Positions 46,078-56,560 of a stretch of 64,000 nt of DNA are shown here, one piece after another. Positions within the stretch are counted from its first letter, which is position 1. The number at the start of each line of letters is the position of its first letter. The stretch comes from Halicephalobus mephisto (taxonomy: Eukaryota > Nematoda > Chromadorea > Rhabditida > Panagrolaimidae). The notes beneath the pieces were generated by a model, which did not search any database, was not told where the DNA came from, and saw only the letters and a program-made list of their open reading frames with translations. Made by a program: the position numbers and the translations under genes. The stretch lies in assembly GCA_009193035.1 (NCBI GenBank), contig SWDT01000574.1:1-64000 (forward strand). Reading direction: 5' to 3'.

Positions 46078-47175
46078 TCGTTTTTAGAAAAATTTAATGA
46101 TCACACTTTTCAACGAGGCAGTTACTCAACTCAATATGTTTATTTTTATAAATTTATAATTCGGAAATAATAATCGAAAATAAATTTTAATTTTTAATAA
46201 ATTCAAAAATCCATGTTTGAGAAAATTTCGAAATTTTGTTGGAATTTAACTCGTGGATCTGGTTCTAGATTCCAAAAAAAATCTTTGATCAATAAAGATA
46301 AAAATCTTGAAGATGAATTAACTTCATAAATAATTCAAATAAGACAGTACTAGAAGACAAGTGATCTTGGAAAATTTAGATTCATCCTTGTTGTGGTACC
46401 GACCGTTCCTAGGAAGTGCTTCGAATTCCGTTTAATTTAATAGAAATTCGATGATTACGAAAGAGCACAAAATTATGTGCTAATTCCAAATTCTTATTCG
46501 AACTATTACCGTAACCTTTTTAGGGACTTCGCGGCAGGAATTAGTTCGTGTCCTGCTTCAATTTTATATATCTAAATAATTTTGTTTTTTTATAAATTTA
46601 GTTCTAAATTTGGCAATGGAATATTCGATTGAAAAATGTCGAAATTTTTATATCCGATCCATTCTGTAAATCCTCCAGATGAAAGTGTTCGAAAACAAAA
46701 TTCTAAAAGTTATAATTTTCATAAATCCTTCAAAACGAAATTCTGGAGATCATTTATAATTTCGAAATTTATTTTGTTTGAAAATAAAAAAATTAATAAA
46801 TTTCAATAGCTTTGATTCCAAACTCAGTTAAATTTTCAAAATTTAAAAATTTCCGAAAGTTTTTAGTTTTTTATTTCTTTAAATTTAATGATTTTTTAGG
46901 ATTTCGAATTTCTGTTGCTTCAAAAAACGAATCCAAAAAACTACAGCAGCTAGCTTTTTTCGTTTCGGGACCCGCACGACGAGTTTGCGCGCTTCTTCAC
47001 TCACGATGGAAATTTTCTTAAAAAATCGATCTTTCGCTTTGTTTCGTGTGTTTTTTTTATTTTTTTGATTCCCAAACTGTCCTTTACCTATGTTGCATCT
47101 ATTTCAATCATAAAACGTGGTTTTGATATATGGATTTGAAATGTTTATCGATTTTAATTATTTCGGTTGTTTTAG
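46078..47175. other. intergenic region before KANSL3-like gene
   Basis: AATAAA at 46181-46186 could serve the Cys-rich gene. 46506-46556 is a conserved-looking element with a second copy at 54962-55008. 46940-47030 is GC-richer and contains the TTCGTTTCGGGACCC motif. It may hold the core promoter or a non-coding first exon of the KANSL3-like gene. Confidence 0.5.
46959..46973 (+). promoter_or_regulatory. 15-base element TTCGTTTCGGGACCC upstream of KANSL3-like gene
   Basis: An identical 15-mer occurs at 56482-56496, upstream of ubiquitin-RPL40. Here it lies 203 bases before the ATG in a GC-richer patch. A shared promoter or initiator motif of broadly expressed genes is likely. Confidence 0.45.
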
Positions 47176-50100
47176 ATGGATGAAGAAGTCGACACACAGA
47201 ATACCAACACTTCTGATAGTTTAGATGTTCCATCTCCATCGAATGTTGTTGATGATGAAGTAAGGCCCGGATCGCGGAACGGTTCAAGACCGGAATCGCG
47301 GAATGGATCCAGATCTAGACAAATATCCAGAACTTCGAACTCGAGAGACCGCGATGTCATGGACGACGAAACCCGGGAGAAGATAATGAGGATTTTACAA
47401 GAAGGAAGGATAGCTATGGAAGCAGAAAACGGAACTTCTTCGAATATCATGGTAGAAACTGGAGGAACTTCAGTGAATTCAAGTTTTCAGCAATTTAGTT
47501 CATCTGGTAATTTCGGTATGTTGAGCCCTTCGGATCCGAAATTACCGAAGCAAATCAGAAGGAAACCAGTTGTTCTGCCGCTTCCTTTGCTTGCTGAAAG
47601 ACGGAATTCTGAAGGAAGGAAAAGAAGAGCTCCACCGTCCAGGGAATACGATCCAGTAGAACACCATCCGGGTCCTATCACCATCAAAAGGAAATCAAAA
47701 GCTTCATTTGATCCTAATACTGCTCTACAAGATCTGAGTTTGGATAGTCTCGACGTCCATGATCTGCATTCTCCAACCTTGGGTTCTCCGAAGAGCGATC
47801 GATACAAACCCAGGAATGCAAGTGAGCTTTCTTCTTTGCTGCCAAAACATCCCAAGAAAGAAATGAAGGATAGTCTCAGTCCTGCGAAATCAGATGACCA
47901 ACAAAATTTGTCACAACAGAAGAAAAAAAGAAGAAAACGTGGGGCTGCGGCCAGAATGTTAACAAGGAAAAAAAGATCCACGATTTCGAAAGAAGAACCG
48001 AAATCACAAGAAAGTCCCCAAAAGAAAATATTTGAAAGTTCATCAGAAGAATCTGAAGAAGAAAACGACGATGTTGAGAATTTGATCGATTTTGGAAATG
48101 ATGGAATCACATTTTTGAAAAACTTCCATCCCAAATTGGAACGAAGTACAAGGAAAATGGAAAAGAAATTCAGAAAAGAATTTTTTCTCAGAACTGTTCT
48201 ATTTCCTCCAGAATCGGCCGAGAGTTCTTTGAGAAAAAACGAATTTGTTAGTCAAGTCAAAGAAATACCCTCGGTTAACGACAATCCTCCAATGGACAAG
48301 GATAATGCAACTGCTGAGTCTGTTATTGAAGCTACCTCTGTTACGTCGACGGAAGAAACTAAACTGCCTTTGGATACTGTAGAAACTCCAATGGAAATCG
48401 ACCAGAAACCCCTATTGAATGAAATAAAAGAAGAAATCAAGGAATCCGAACCCTTAGGTAACTCCTTTGACAGGTTTATGAAACGATATTCTTTGGCGGC
48501 ATCTGATGTCGTCCAATCTATCCAATCAGAACGATTAACAATGCCGGAAATTAGTAACCTCTTGAGAACGGCATCTCGATCACAAAAATCACCAACATTA
48601 CTTGGAATACAATTCAATGGCGGTGAATTTAAAGCACTTGCGTGGATTCTGAAGAAAATACATGCTCAAAGGAAGATTATCCTCTCTGTAAGATCAATGG
48701 AAAATTCGATGGCGATTATGTTCATTAAATCTAAAGAATTAGCTTCCAAAATTCCGACGACAAAAAACAAATATTTTTTGAAAGCTCATGATTGGATTCT
48801 ACGGTACAGTACTGAGGATGTTGTTTATTCTTATTTGACGTTTTTGAGTTATTTGAAATCAGCGGTAAGTTGTATAAATAGTACTGTAAAATTCATTTTG
48901 TTTTTAGAATTCGAAATATGAGTTCATAGATAACCATCATTTGAACAAAATGAAAGAAATCAGTAATTTGATGAGTGACGTCTTGAGGACATTTGTGAAG
49001 GATCCTTTTATTGGAATGCTCAAGAATTGGAAAAGATTGTTTCTTTTGTCTGATGTCCATATCATTGCTTTTCATTGTGGAACAGATTTCCGAGGAAAAT
49101 CCGAAATTGAAGGTTTTGATGAAAGAAGGAAAATGATATTGTAAGTTTTTTAATAAGGAAATTAACTTGGATTTATTCATTTCAGGAAATCGTTTAAGAA
49201 TCTAGGAGCGTCTGTGGAAGAATTTTGTATTTCTGATAATTGGTACTCAGGAGATGTTGTTCAAAAAGTTCATGCTGCTTATATTATGATTCATCAAACG
49301 ATTTCGCAATCGTTTAAGAGATATACAAGAGAAATGGACAAAAATAAAACAATCTGTCGAAAAAGAATTTTTCTTGTATGTTTTGATCAAGCAGGATCTT
49401 TTGTCCATATTGCAAGCCAACCTCATGAAAGTGTGTACGGTATTATTAATTTTGGATTTAGAACTATGGCTGGAAAGAAAATCAGAGGAATTGTTGGTGA
49501 TAATATTTGTAACACTATTTGTCCAAGTTTATTCATCCTTGGAACAGATTCAGAATTTTCGAATATTCAACATTTAGAAATTTTAAAGAAAAATTTCATA
49601 TCTCCTGTTGGTTCCGTAGTGGTTGGAAATAGTGATCATTTATTAAGAACGAATTCAGAAATTTTAACTAAATATGGAATTACTCAAGTTTGTATAGATC
49701 GATTGATTATGGTAATTTTTGGAAATTTAAATACTGTAATAATTGTATTTTTAGGAACATGTGGCTGATTTTATTGATTATTGTTGTGTTACTGGGGATT
49801 TGATTACTCCAGATCAAAGAACGGAAGAACCATTTTCGAAAATAATTGAATTGGATGAATTTATGGAGAAATCCAACATGAAAGAAAAACCAGTTAAAGA
49901 AAGGAAAAACGACAGAAGAAGACCACCGTAAGAAAATTAGGTTTTTTAAAGTAATAATTTGTTGTTTTAGGAAAACATCGTTGGCAGATAAGGCAAGACT
50001 GAGAGAATTGGTACAGTATATGCATGAGAGTGCAACTGGAAAGTTGGTTAAACCGAAACATTCTTCACCGTCGAAAACTGGTATTGCGATTTCTAATGGA

Positions 50101-50568
50101 TTTACTAACGATGTATTGCCGCCACATGCTTCTGTTATAACTCCGGCTCAAGTAAGAATAGAAAAATCGCCAATTAGAAGATCTGTTTCGAAAAAACCGG
50201 AAAAAACCCAAGAAGATGAAGTTGAAGAATTTGTAAGAATGGCAGAAAAGGAACTCCATAAATTGAATGAAGCTGAACGACTTCAGAAGTTGAAAGTTAA
50301 CCAGGAAGTATTGGAAAAGAAACATCTCAGTAATGAGACGGTAGTTTCAACTCAAGGATCGATTCCACCTAAGCCGGCAACGGTATATGTTCCATATATT
50401 CCGGTTTCGGGTGTTATGATAAGTGTACCTTCTCAACAGTATTCTAATGGGAATTATCAAAGGATTATTGTAACAACTCCTATTGTTCAACCGTCAGTCT
50501 CTTATTCAATGACAGTATCCCAGAACTCGGGATCAATCCCGTCCGATCCCCCATCTCCTGAAATGTAG
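47176..50568 (+). CDS. sumv-2: KANSL3/SUMV-2-like subunit of the NSL histone acetyltransferase complex
   Basis: Exons 47176-48864, 48908-49140, 49186-49711, 49755-49927 and 49971-50568 have compact introns of 43-53 bases and consistent phases, giving 1,072 residues. The N-terminal ~450 residues are disordered, with Lys/Arg-rich, nuclear-localisation-like stretches. Residues ~480-850 resemble the alpha/beta-hydrolase-like core of KANSL3 (Drosophila Rcd1). PSLFILGTDSEF, VVVGNSDHLLR and ITQVCIDRLIM then EHVADFID align by eye with the KANSL3 strand, glycine turn and C-terminal helix. The nucleophile elbow reads CFDQAG (about 706-711) and has no GxSxG, so it is probably catalytically dead. The NSL complex scaffolds MOF-type H4 acetylation in the nucleus. 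ATG directly follows a TTTTAG acceptor, suggesting trans-splicing. AATAAA is at 50666. Orthology is by recalled motifs, not a search. Confidence 0.85.
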
Positions 50569-50665
50569 ATACACTCATTTTGAACACTTTAGAACTTATT
50601 ATACGGGTGTGATATCTTTGTAGGTATACAAGTAAAAAACCGTGTTCAATCTTGAATCGGGATTC

Positions 50666-50671
50666 AATAAA
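50666..50671 (+). terminator. poly(A) signal of KANSL3-like gene
   Basis: AATAAA lies 98 bases after the stop and 56 bases from the stop of the convergent chromodomain gene. The two 3' ends therefore nearly touch or overlap. Confidence 0.7.
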
Positions 50672-50726
50672 AAACAAAAAAATTAAATTTAAAAAATGCC
50701 AAAAATGGCTAAGATTATTATCAACA

Positions 50727-52853
50727 TTAGGATCTTGTAGAAGATGATCCACCATTGACGAAAAATGATCCATCAGGTTTAAATTCGATTTTATTGATGA
50801 GAAATCTTGCCAAAGAACGACTATCTGATTCTATAGCTTCTGAAAAATTAATAATAATTTTTTTTTAAAAATATTAAAATTACCTTCATGAGATAATATA
50901 ATTGTTTCGTTATTTCCTTCTGTAGATTTAGCAACAAATGATAAAATTTCTTCTGAAGATTTAAATATACCTTCAAAATTAAGTTTTTTTTTGTGTTTTT
51001 TCTTATGTTTATCTTTTTTATGTTTTTTTTCATCTTTCAAGTCTTCTTTAACTTCTGAATCTTGACGATGAGAAGATATGTTGTCATTTAGTGGAGTTAC
51101 AGGTGATGATGTTTTGATTAAAATTTTTTGCGATGGTTGTCCATTTGCTGTCGATGAAGTTGAAATATTACTTATTGTAGACGATGGTTTTTTTTCTGGT
51201 TTTTCAGAATCACTATCTGATGATGAATCCATAAACCATGGAGTTTGTCTCTAAAAATATCCATGTTATAAAAATTTAAAAATAATTTTTTAACAAAATT
51301 TTCCAAACACGAATTTTTGGAACTTTATAAAAACTAAAATAATAGAAAATTTCAATTTTGTGAGAGATTTCGTAATTATAAAAATTCAATTTTTTAACAA
51401 AATTTTCCTAACACGAATTTTTGGAACTTTATAGAAACTAAAGTAACCTAAATTTTTAATTTTGTGATTTCATAATTTTTTTTTAGAAATTTCCAGATCT
51501 AAGAAAAATATATTTCTAAATTTGGATATACAGGATCCATGACCTTCTGCTCATCTTCGAAAATTGATTTCATATATGCAATTACTATCCCCATATTACT
51601 TTGTCGAAAAACAAATTATTTTATTCATAACTATAAAAATTGAAAAACTTACATTAACAGTCGTATAACGTTGAGGGGTCGGAATTATGCTTTTCTTTTC
51701 AGATGTCGATGTATCCTTATTTTTTTTTTCTTTTTTTGATTTTTTCCTTTTTTTCTTTTTTAATCCATAACCATCATCATCATCGTCGTCGTCATTGTCA
51801 CTTTCGGAAGATTCTAGAGTCGGAGGCTCTGGTTCATCTTCCATTTTGCTCAGAGATCGACTTGATTCTCTTCTGGAACCACTTCCAGGAGGTCTACCTC
51901 GTTTTTTACCCTAAAAAATCGGATTTTCATATATGAAAAAATATTAATTTCGTCTGTTTTCCGTATATGAAAATCCAGTTTCTCCATACATAAGATTTTT
52001 ATATATGAAGAAATATTTGACTTGCTAGATGAATAGAACGTTGAGTTTTCATATATTAAAAATACAGGATATCCATATATGAAAAGAGATTGGACAGTTA
52101 TATATGAATAAAAAACTAGGTTTTCATATATGGGAAATATAGGGTACTGATATATGAGGAAGTATTTGATTCAAGTAGCTAAATGGAAAATTAAATTTTC
52201 ATACATGAAAAATATATTGGATTGCTGTATACGAATAAAAAACTAGGTTTTCATATATGGAAAATATAGGATATCTATATATGAGGAAGTATTTGATTGG
52301 AGTAGCTAAATGGAAAATTAAGTTTTCATACATGAAAAGAGATTGGACAGTTATATATGAATAAAAAACTAGGTTTTCATATATGGAAAATATAGGATAT
52401 TTATAAATGAAGGAAAAGTAACTTACAATGGTCTTCTTAGCTGCCTTTTCTTTCTCATATTTTTCCATGAATTCTCGTACGATTTCGGAAGCTCCTTCCA
52501 TCAACATGGACATGGGTTCCCATGAATCTGCTTCGGGTCCGTAATTTTTCCACCGAACAAGAAACATTCTTGTTCTTCCTTGCATTCTTGTCTGGAGAAT
52601 TTGATCAACTTCGTAGATTTCGTCATCTCCTCCTCCTGCTGTACCCGCGGCTTCATCGTCACTATCGTCGTCACATTTAACTGGATATGTTGGGTTACTT
52701 AATTCGTTTTCTGGATCCATTGGCTTCTGAAAATTAATTTTTTAAACAATGAAAATGGCGGGGAAATACCTGAACTGCTGCTTGGGCCGCTGTGATGAAA
52801 AAATTCTTAGAAACTTGGGAAACGAGCTGAGCGGCGCGTGCGCCCGCGTTCAT
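50727..52853 (-). CDS. chromodomain plus AT-hook chromatin protein
   Basis: Exons (minus) 52853-52770, 52726-52427, 51910-51653, 51250-50884 and 50839-50727 join in phase to give 373 residues. The chromodomain spans about 64-118, with aromatic cage residues Y66, W87 and Y90 and the WEP signature (97-99). This is the type that reads methylated histone H3 lysine. The exon border leads straight into an AT-hook (KKRGRPPG, 130-137), then an Asp run, a Lys-rich basic block, and a Ser/Lys-rich linker. The short C-terminus (ARFLINKIEF) is not a chromoshadow domain. The first exon (28 codons, AARAAQ-type, no acidic residues) is in frame but unusual. An alternative start is M31 (52720), eight bases behind a TTTTCAG acceptor. 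The protein is nuclear by inference, resembling the CEC/MPP8 group in architecture; the exact ortholog is unknown. It is convergent with the KANSL3-like gene. Confidence 0.85.
51920..52420. repeat. intron 2 of chromodomain gene: ~120-135-bp repeat
   Basis: AAAAAACTAGGTTTTCATAT recurs near 52110, 52230 and 52367, with GAGGAAGTATTTGATT and AGCTAAATGGAAAATTAA between. It is dense in the palindrome-like word TTTCATATATGRAAA. The open frame running on from exon 2 into this array is repeat. Confidence 0.7.
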
Positions 52854-52860
52854 AAGGGCA

Positions 52861-53890
52861 AAAACAAGAAATTCCAACCAAAAAATCACTAACTATAGAT
52901 ATGGAGATCGATTTAGCGGTGTAGCAGTTTCTAAAACAAATAAATCTCAATGCTCACGTATTACTTTCATAAATTCTATCACGTACAGTTATTAATTTCG
53001 TGAATAAATTCTAAAACAAGAAATTCTAAAATTATCAAAAATGAACATATATATCAAATAAATGATATAACTTCAAAAATAAATAAATCTCAATACCCAT
53101 GTATTACTTTCATAAATTCTATCACGTACAGTTATTAACTTCGTGAATAAATTCTAAAACAAGAAATTTTAGAAAATTATCAAAAATGAACATATATGGA
53201 CATATATGTATCAAATAAATGATATATCTTCAGAAATAAATAAATCTCAATGCCCATGTATTAATTTCATAAATTCTATCACGTACAGTTAGAATTTCTT
53301 GTTTTAGAATTTATTCACGAAATTAATGATAGAAAATTTCCGAACGTGGATATATGAATTCATTCAAGATACCAGTTTCTAAATTAAACTAAATTCAATA
53401 TTCATATATTAATTCTACTTTAGATCCACACCAATTTCAGGAATACAAGTCAAAGCAAGAAATTTAAAGCGGAAAATTGCCAATTATGAATATATAAATC
53501 GATTAAATAATATAAACTTCTAACTTGAGTAAATTCCATTATTCATATATAAATTTCATCGTTTTTATCATAGATACACAATAATATCGTAAATAACACT
53601 TAAAACAAGAAACTTGAGCCAAAAAATCGCTAATTATGGATTTAGGGATCAATTTTGGGATATGTTTATAAATCGCGTAAATTCCATTATTCATATATAA
53701 ATTTCATCGTTTTTACCATGGATACACAATAATATCGTAAATAACACCTAAAACAAAAACTTCCAACCAGAAAATCCGCAAAAATATGAAGATCGATTAA
53801 GTGATAAAGAAATTTCTAAATTAAACAAATTTCGTTGTTCATATATTATTTTTTAATTTTATACATAAATTTCACAAATTTTACCGCACC
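52861..53890. repeat. ~143-152-bp tandem array upstream of chromodomain gene
   Basis: AAAACAAGAAAYT marks units at 52861, 53013, 53156, 53453, 53603 and 53750. In the gap around 53291 the array contains a 37-base inverted copy of itself. Units share ATCACGTACAGTTATTAA or later ATTCATATATAAATTTCATC. It lies immediately 5' of the chromodomain gene's first ATG. Confidence 0.75.
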
Positions 53891-53979
53891 CGAACAATAG
53901 TTTGGAAATTAAACAAAATTAAACGTAAAAAACTGAAAATAAAACATGGAAATTGATCCGACGAAAGAAAGAAGAGAAA

Positions 53980-54222
53980 ATGGCGCCAGAGGGGTTCTAC
54001 AATGTCACTTTTCGCCAAAACAAAATCCAATTTACTGTAAGTGGATATAATAGTTGTTTTATGCAAATTAATAACATAAATTAAGAATTTTTACACTGAT
54101 AATACTCCCACTAGAGGATGGTTTATAATTTTTATTTTGGTTGCCAGGCCAACAGCCGCGACGTCAAGACTGGCATGACGCTCATTTCTGACTTTTTTAT
54201 GCAAATTTTCCTGTCCATTTAA
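53980..54222 (+). CDS. candidate 43-residue protein, two exons
   Basis: Not recognised. Exon 53980-54036 (MAPEGFYNVTFRQNKIQFT) ends in phase 0 at a consensus GTAAGT. Exon 54148-54222 follows GGTTGCCAG, reads ANSRDVKTGMTLISDFFMQI and ends at TAA. The C-terminal dozen residues are hydrophobic (IFLSI end), perhaps a short membrane-associated tail. Both exons are GC-richer than their flanks. A second ATG in another frame at 53946 would read MEIDPTKERRENGARG and stop soon after the junction. Either could be the real frame, or the transcript may be non-coding. Confidence 0.42.
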
Positions 54223-55691
54223 TCTCCCAAAAACGTTTAAAAATAACAACAAACATAATTAAAAATTATTATAAAGTTATTTTAAACTAAATTGAGTTAA
54301 ATTTATTTTGTTGACAGAAGACCTAAAATCGTGGAAATGTCCCCCGGGGATTTGAGTTCAGTTATCCTTTTCCTATCAAAATCAGTTTCAAATTTTACAA
54401 TTTTTACTTTAGTATTCTTACCAGTTTCTTATTTTCAAATACAGTAAAAATCAAAAATAATTCAGTCACGAAATGGTCCCGGCGCGAAATTCTAGGACTT
54501 TTTAGAAACCTAAAACGCCTACGTGATAATTTTCATTTTTCTTAATGGTGCTTTCGTAATTAATCATAAAAAATCAAAATTAATTTTTTCAATAGTTCTG
54601 ACACGAATTTCTAGATCTAACTGAAGATTAAAGTACCTTAAAATTTCGTTTTTGTTATTATTTAATTTCCCAGAACTATATTATGGCTGGATATACCTAG
54701 AAACTTCCATATTGGATTATATGGATTATAAAAAGCTCCATCTACTCTCTAAAGTCAACGATGATATATGAAACATTCGAAAAATATTTAAAAAATCACA
54801 ACATAAAGAACCACCTAAGGCGGATGTTGTGGTGTAAACCAGACTTTTGAGAGTTCACTTCTTTCTTTTAAACGATATATAAAATCCAAAACAACAATCC
54901 AAACGCAACAATAATGACAATCCCCGAAGCAGCCAATTTCATAAAACAACACGTGCACTCCTACCGTAACTTCAGGGATCACCGCGGTAGGAGCCAGTTC
55001 ACGTCCTGTGTCAGTGGATTACCTTAAATTTTAGGATTCTAGATTTGGAAAATTTCAAGAACAAATCTTTCCCGATGAAAATTATTTCAAATCTATACTC
55101 TTCCAAAATCCAGAATCTTAAAAATTCAAAGTTTTCCAAACTTCTTAAATATTTTAAAATTATTTCCACTATTAAAATCATCTAAAAAAATTCTTTTTTA
55201 ACTGCAAATGAATTCACACTCCAACGACTGCTGCAAAATTACCTTCCATATTGTACCTTCTAATTACACCTCATCTATGTAGTCATGTTCATCAGTACAA
55301 ATTCTGAAGGATGCAAATTTACCTTCAATAGAAATCCCCGTAAGGGCAATCCTTTTTAATTAAAAAGTTACTGAAGAGAAGCCTCTGCATAAGACTGAAT
55401 TTAGGGAGTCTGTTACTCAAAAGAACCCAAAAATGCTCTAAAAATGGACACGTCCATCAGGAAACCATAACTTTTTCGAACAACAGCATCTAATCGATTT
55501 CTCCGTCCTCAAAACAGATAAGCTTATTCAAATGACAGCCTCGTCACCAAATTAAAGACCAACAGTGAAGCACTCCGAATCCAAGTCGGTGCAAAGCCTT
55601 TAGGTTCAATCTCGTCCCATGAATCAATGATTAAACGAGTAATTTATAGTTTCCAACACAAAAACAATTCATCGGCCCCGACCATTACAAC
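54223..55691. other. intergenic region
   Basis: Less AT-rich than most of the window but without a gene that I can support. 54962-55008 is a copy of the element at 46506. CACGAATTTCTAG at 54602 belongs to the dispersed motif family. 55440-55690 is moderately GC-rich and probably contains the ubiquitin-RPL40 3' UTR; AATAAG-type signals only were seen. Confidence 0.5.
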
Positions 55692-56150
<459 letters not shown>

Positions 56151-56159
56151 TCAATATGA

Positions 56160-56560
56160 AATTCTCGATGTGGATATAAAATAAGCACGGAAGATTAAGA
56201 ATGGTAGATGGAAATGAAAGTAGAAATCCAAAGCTCATAAAACAGATGTGATGAAATGCTATTTTTCATTAAATAACATATTTACTGCGAATAGTAGGTT
56301 AAAAATGGCAAAAAATTAGTTAAAATAGTGGGATTTCGGGTGAAGAAGGATTAGGGATGAAATTACAGAGGATATAACGAAGAAACAAATAAGATAAAGC
56401 CGGAAATAATCAATGAAACCCGCGACAAATCAAGGAAGCAAAGAGAAGGCCAGCGCGAGAGAAAGCGAGCACCGACAGACATTCGTTTCGGGACCCTTTG
56501 CTTACGGTAGTGCATTGGACTTTCACTTTTCGTTTTTTCAATTTTCATTCATTTTCAATT
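56160..56560 (-). promoter_or_regulatory. upstream region of ubiquitin-RPL40
   Basis: It is GC-richer than its flanks and carries GCGAGAGAAAGCGAGCACCG and the 15-mer TTCGTTTCGGGACCC (56482-56496, read on the + strand), about 360 bases from the start codon. It is the probable promoter, with an outron between it and the trans-splice site. Confidence 0.45.

Noticed and set aside
47487..48617. Long minus-strand frames (215 and 121 codons)
   Set aside because: Exact antisense shadows of the KANSL3-like first exon; Ser/Phe/Leu-rich composition is typical of reverse reading of Glu/Lys-rich coding sequence.
52199..52426. Extension of the chromodomain frame beyond GTAAGT at 52426
   Set aside because: The reading enters the TTCATATATGRAA repeat (IYRYPIFSIYEN-type periodic peptide); the intron joins in phase to the AT-hook exon instead.
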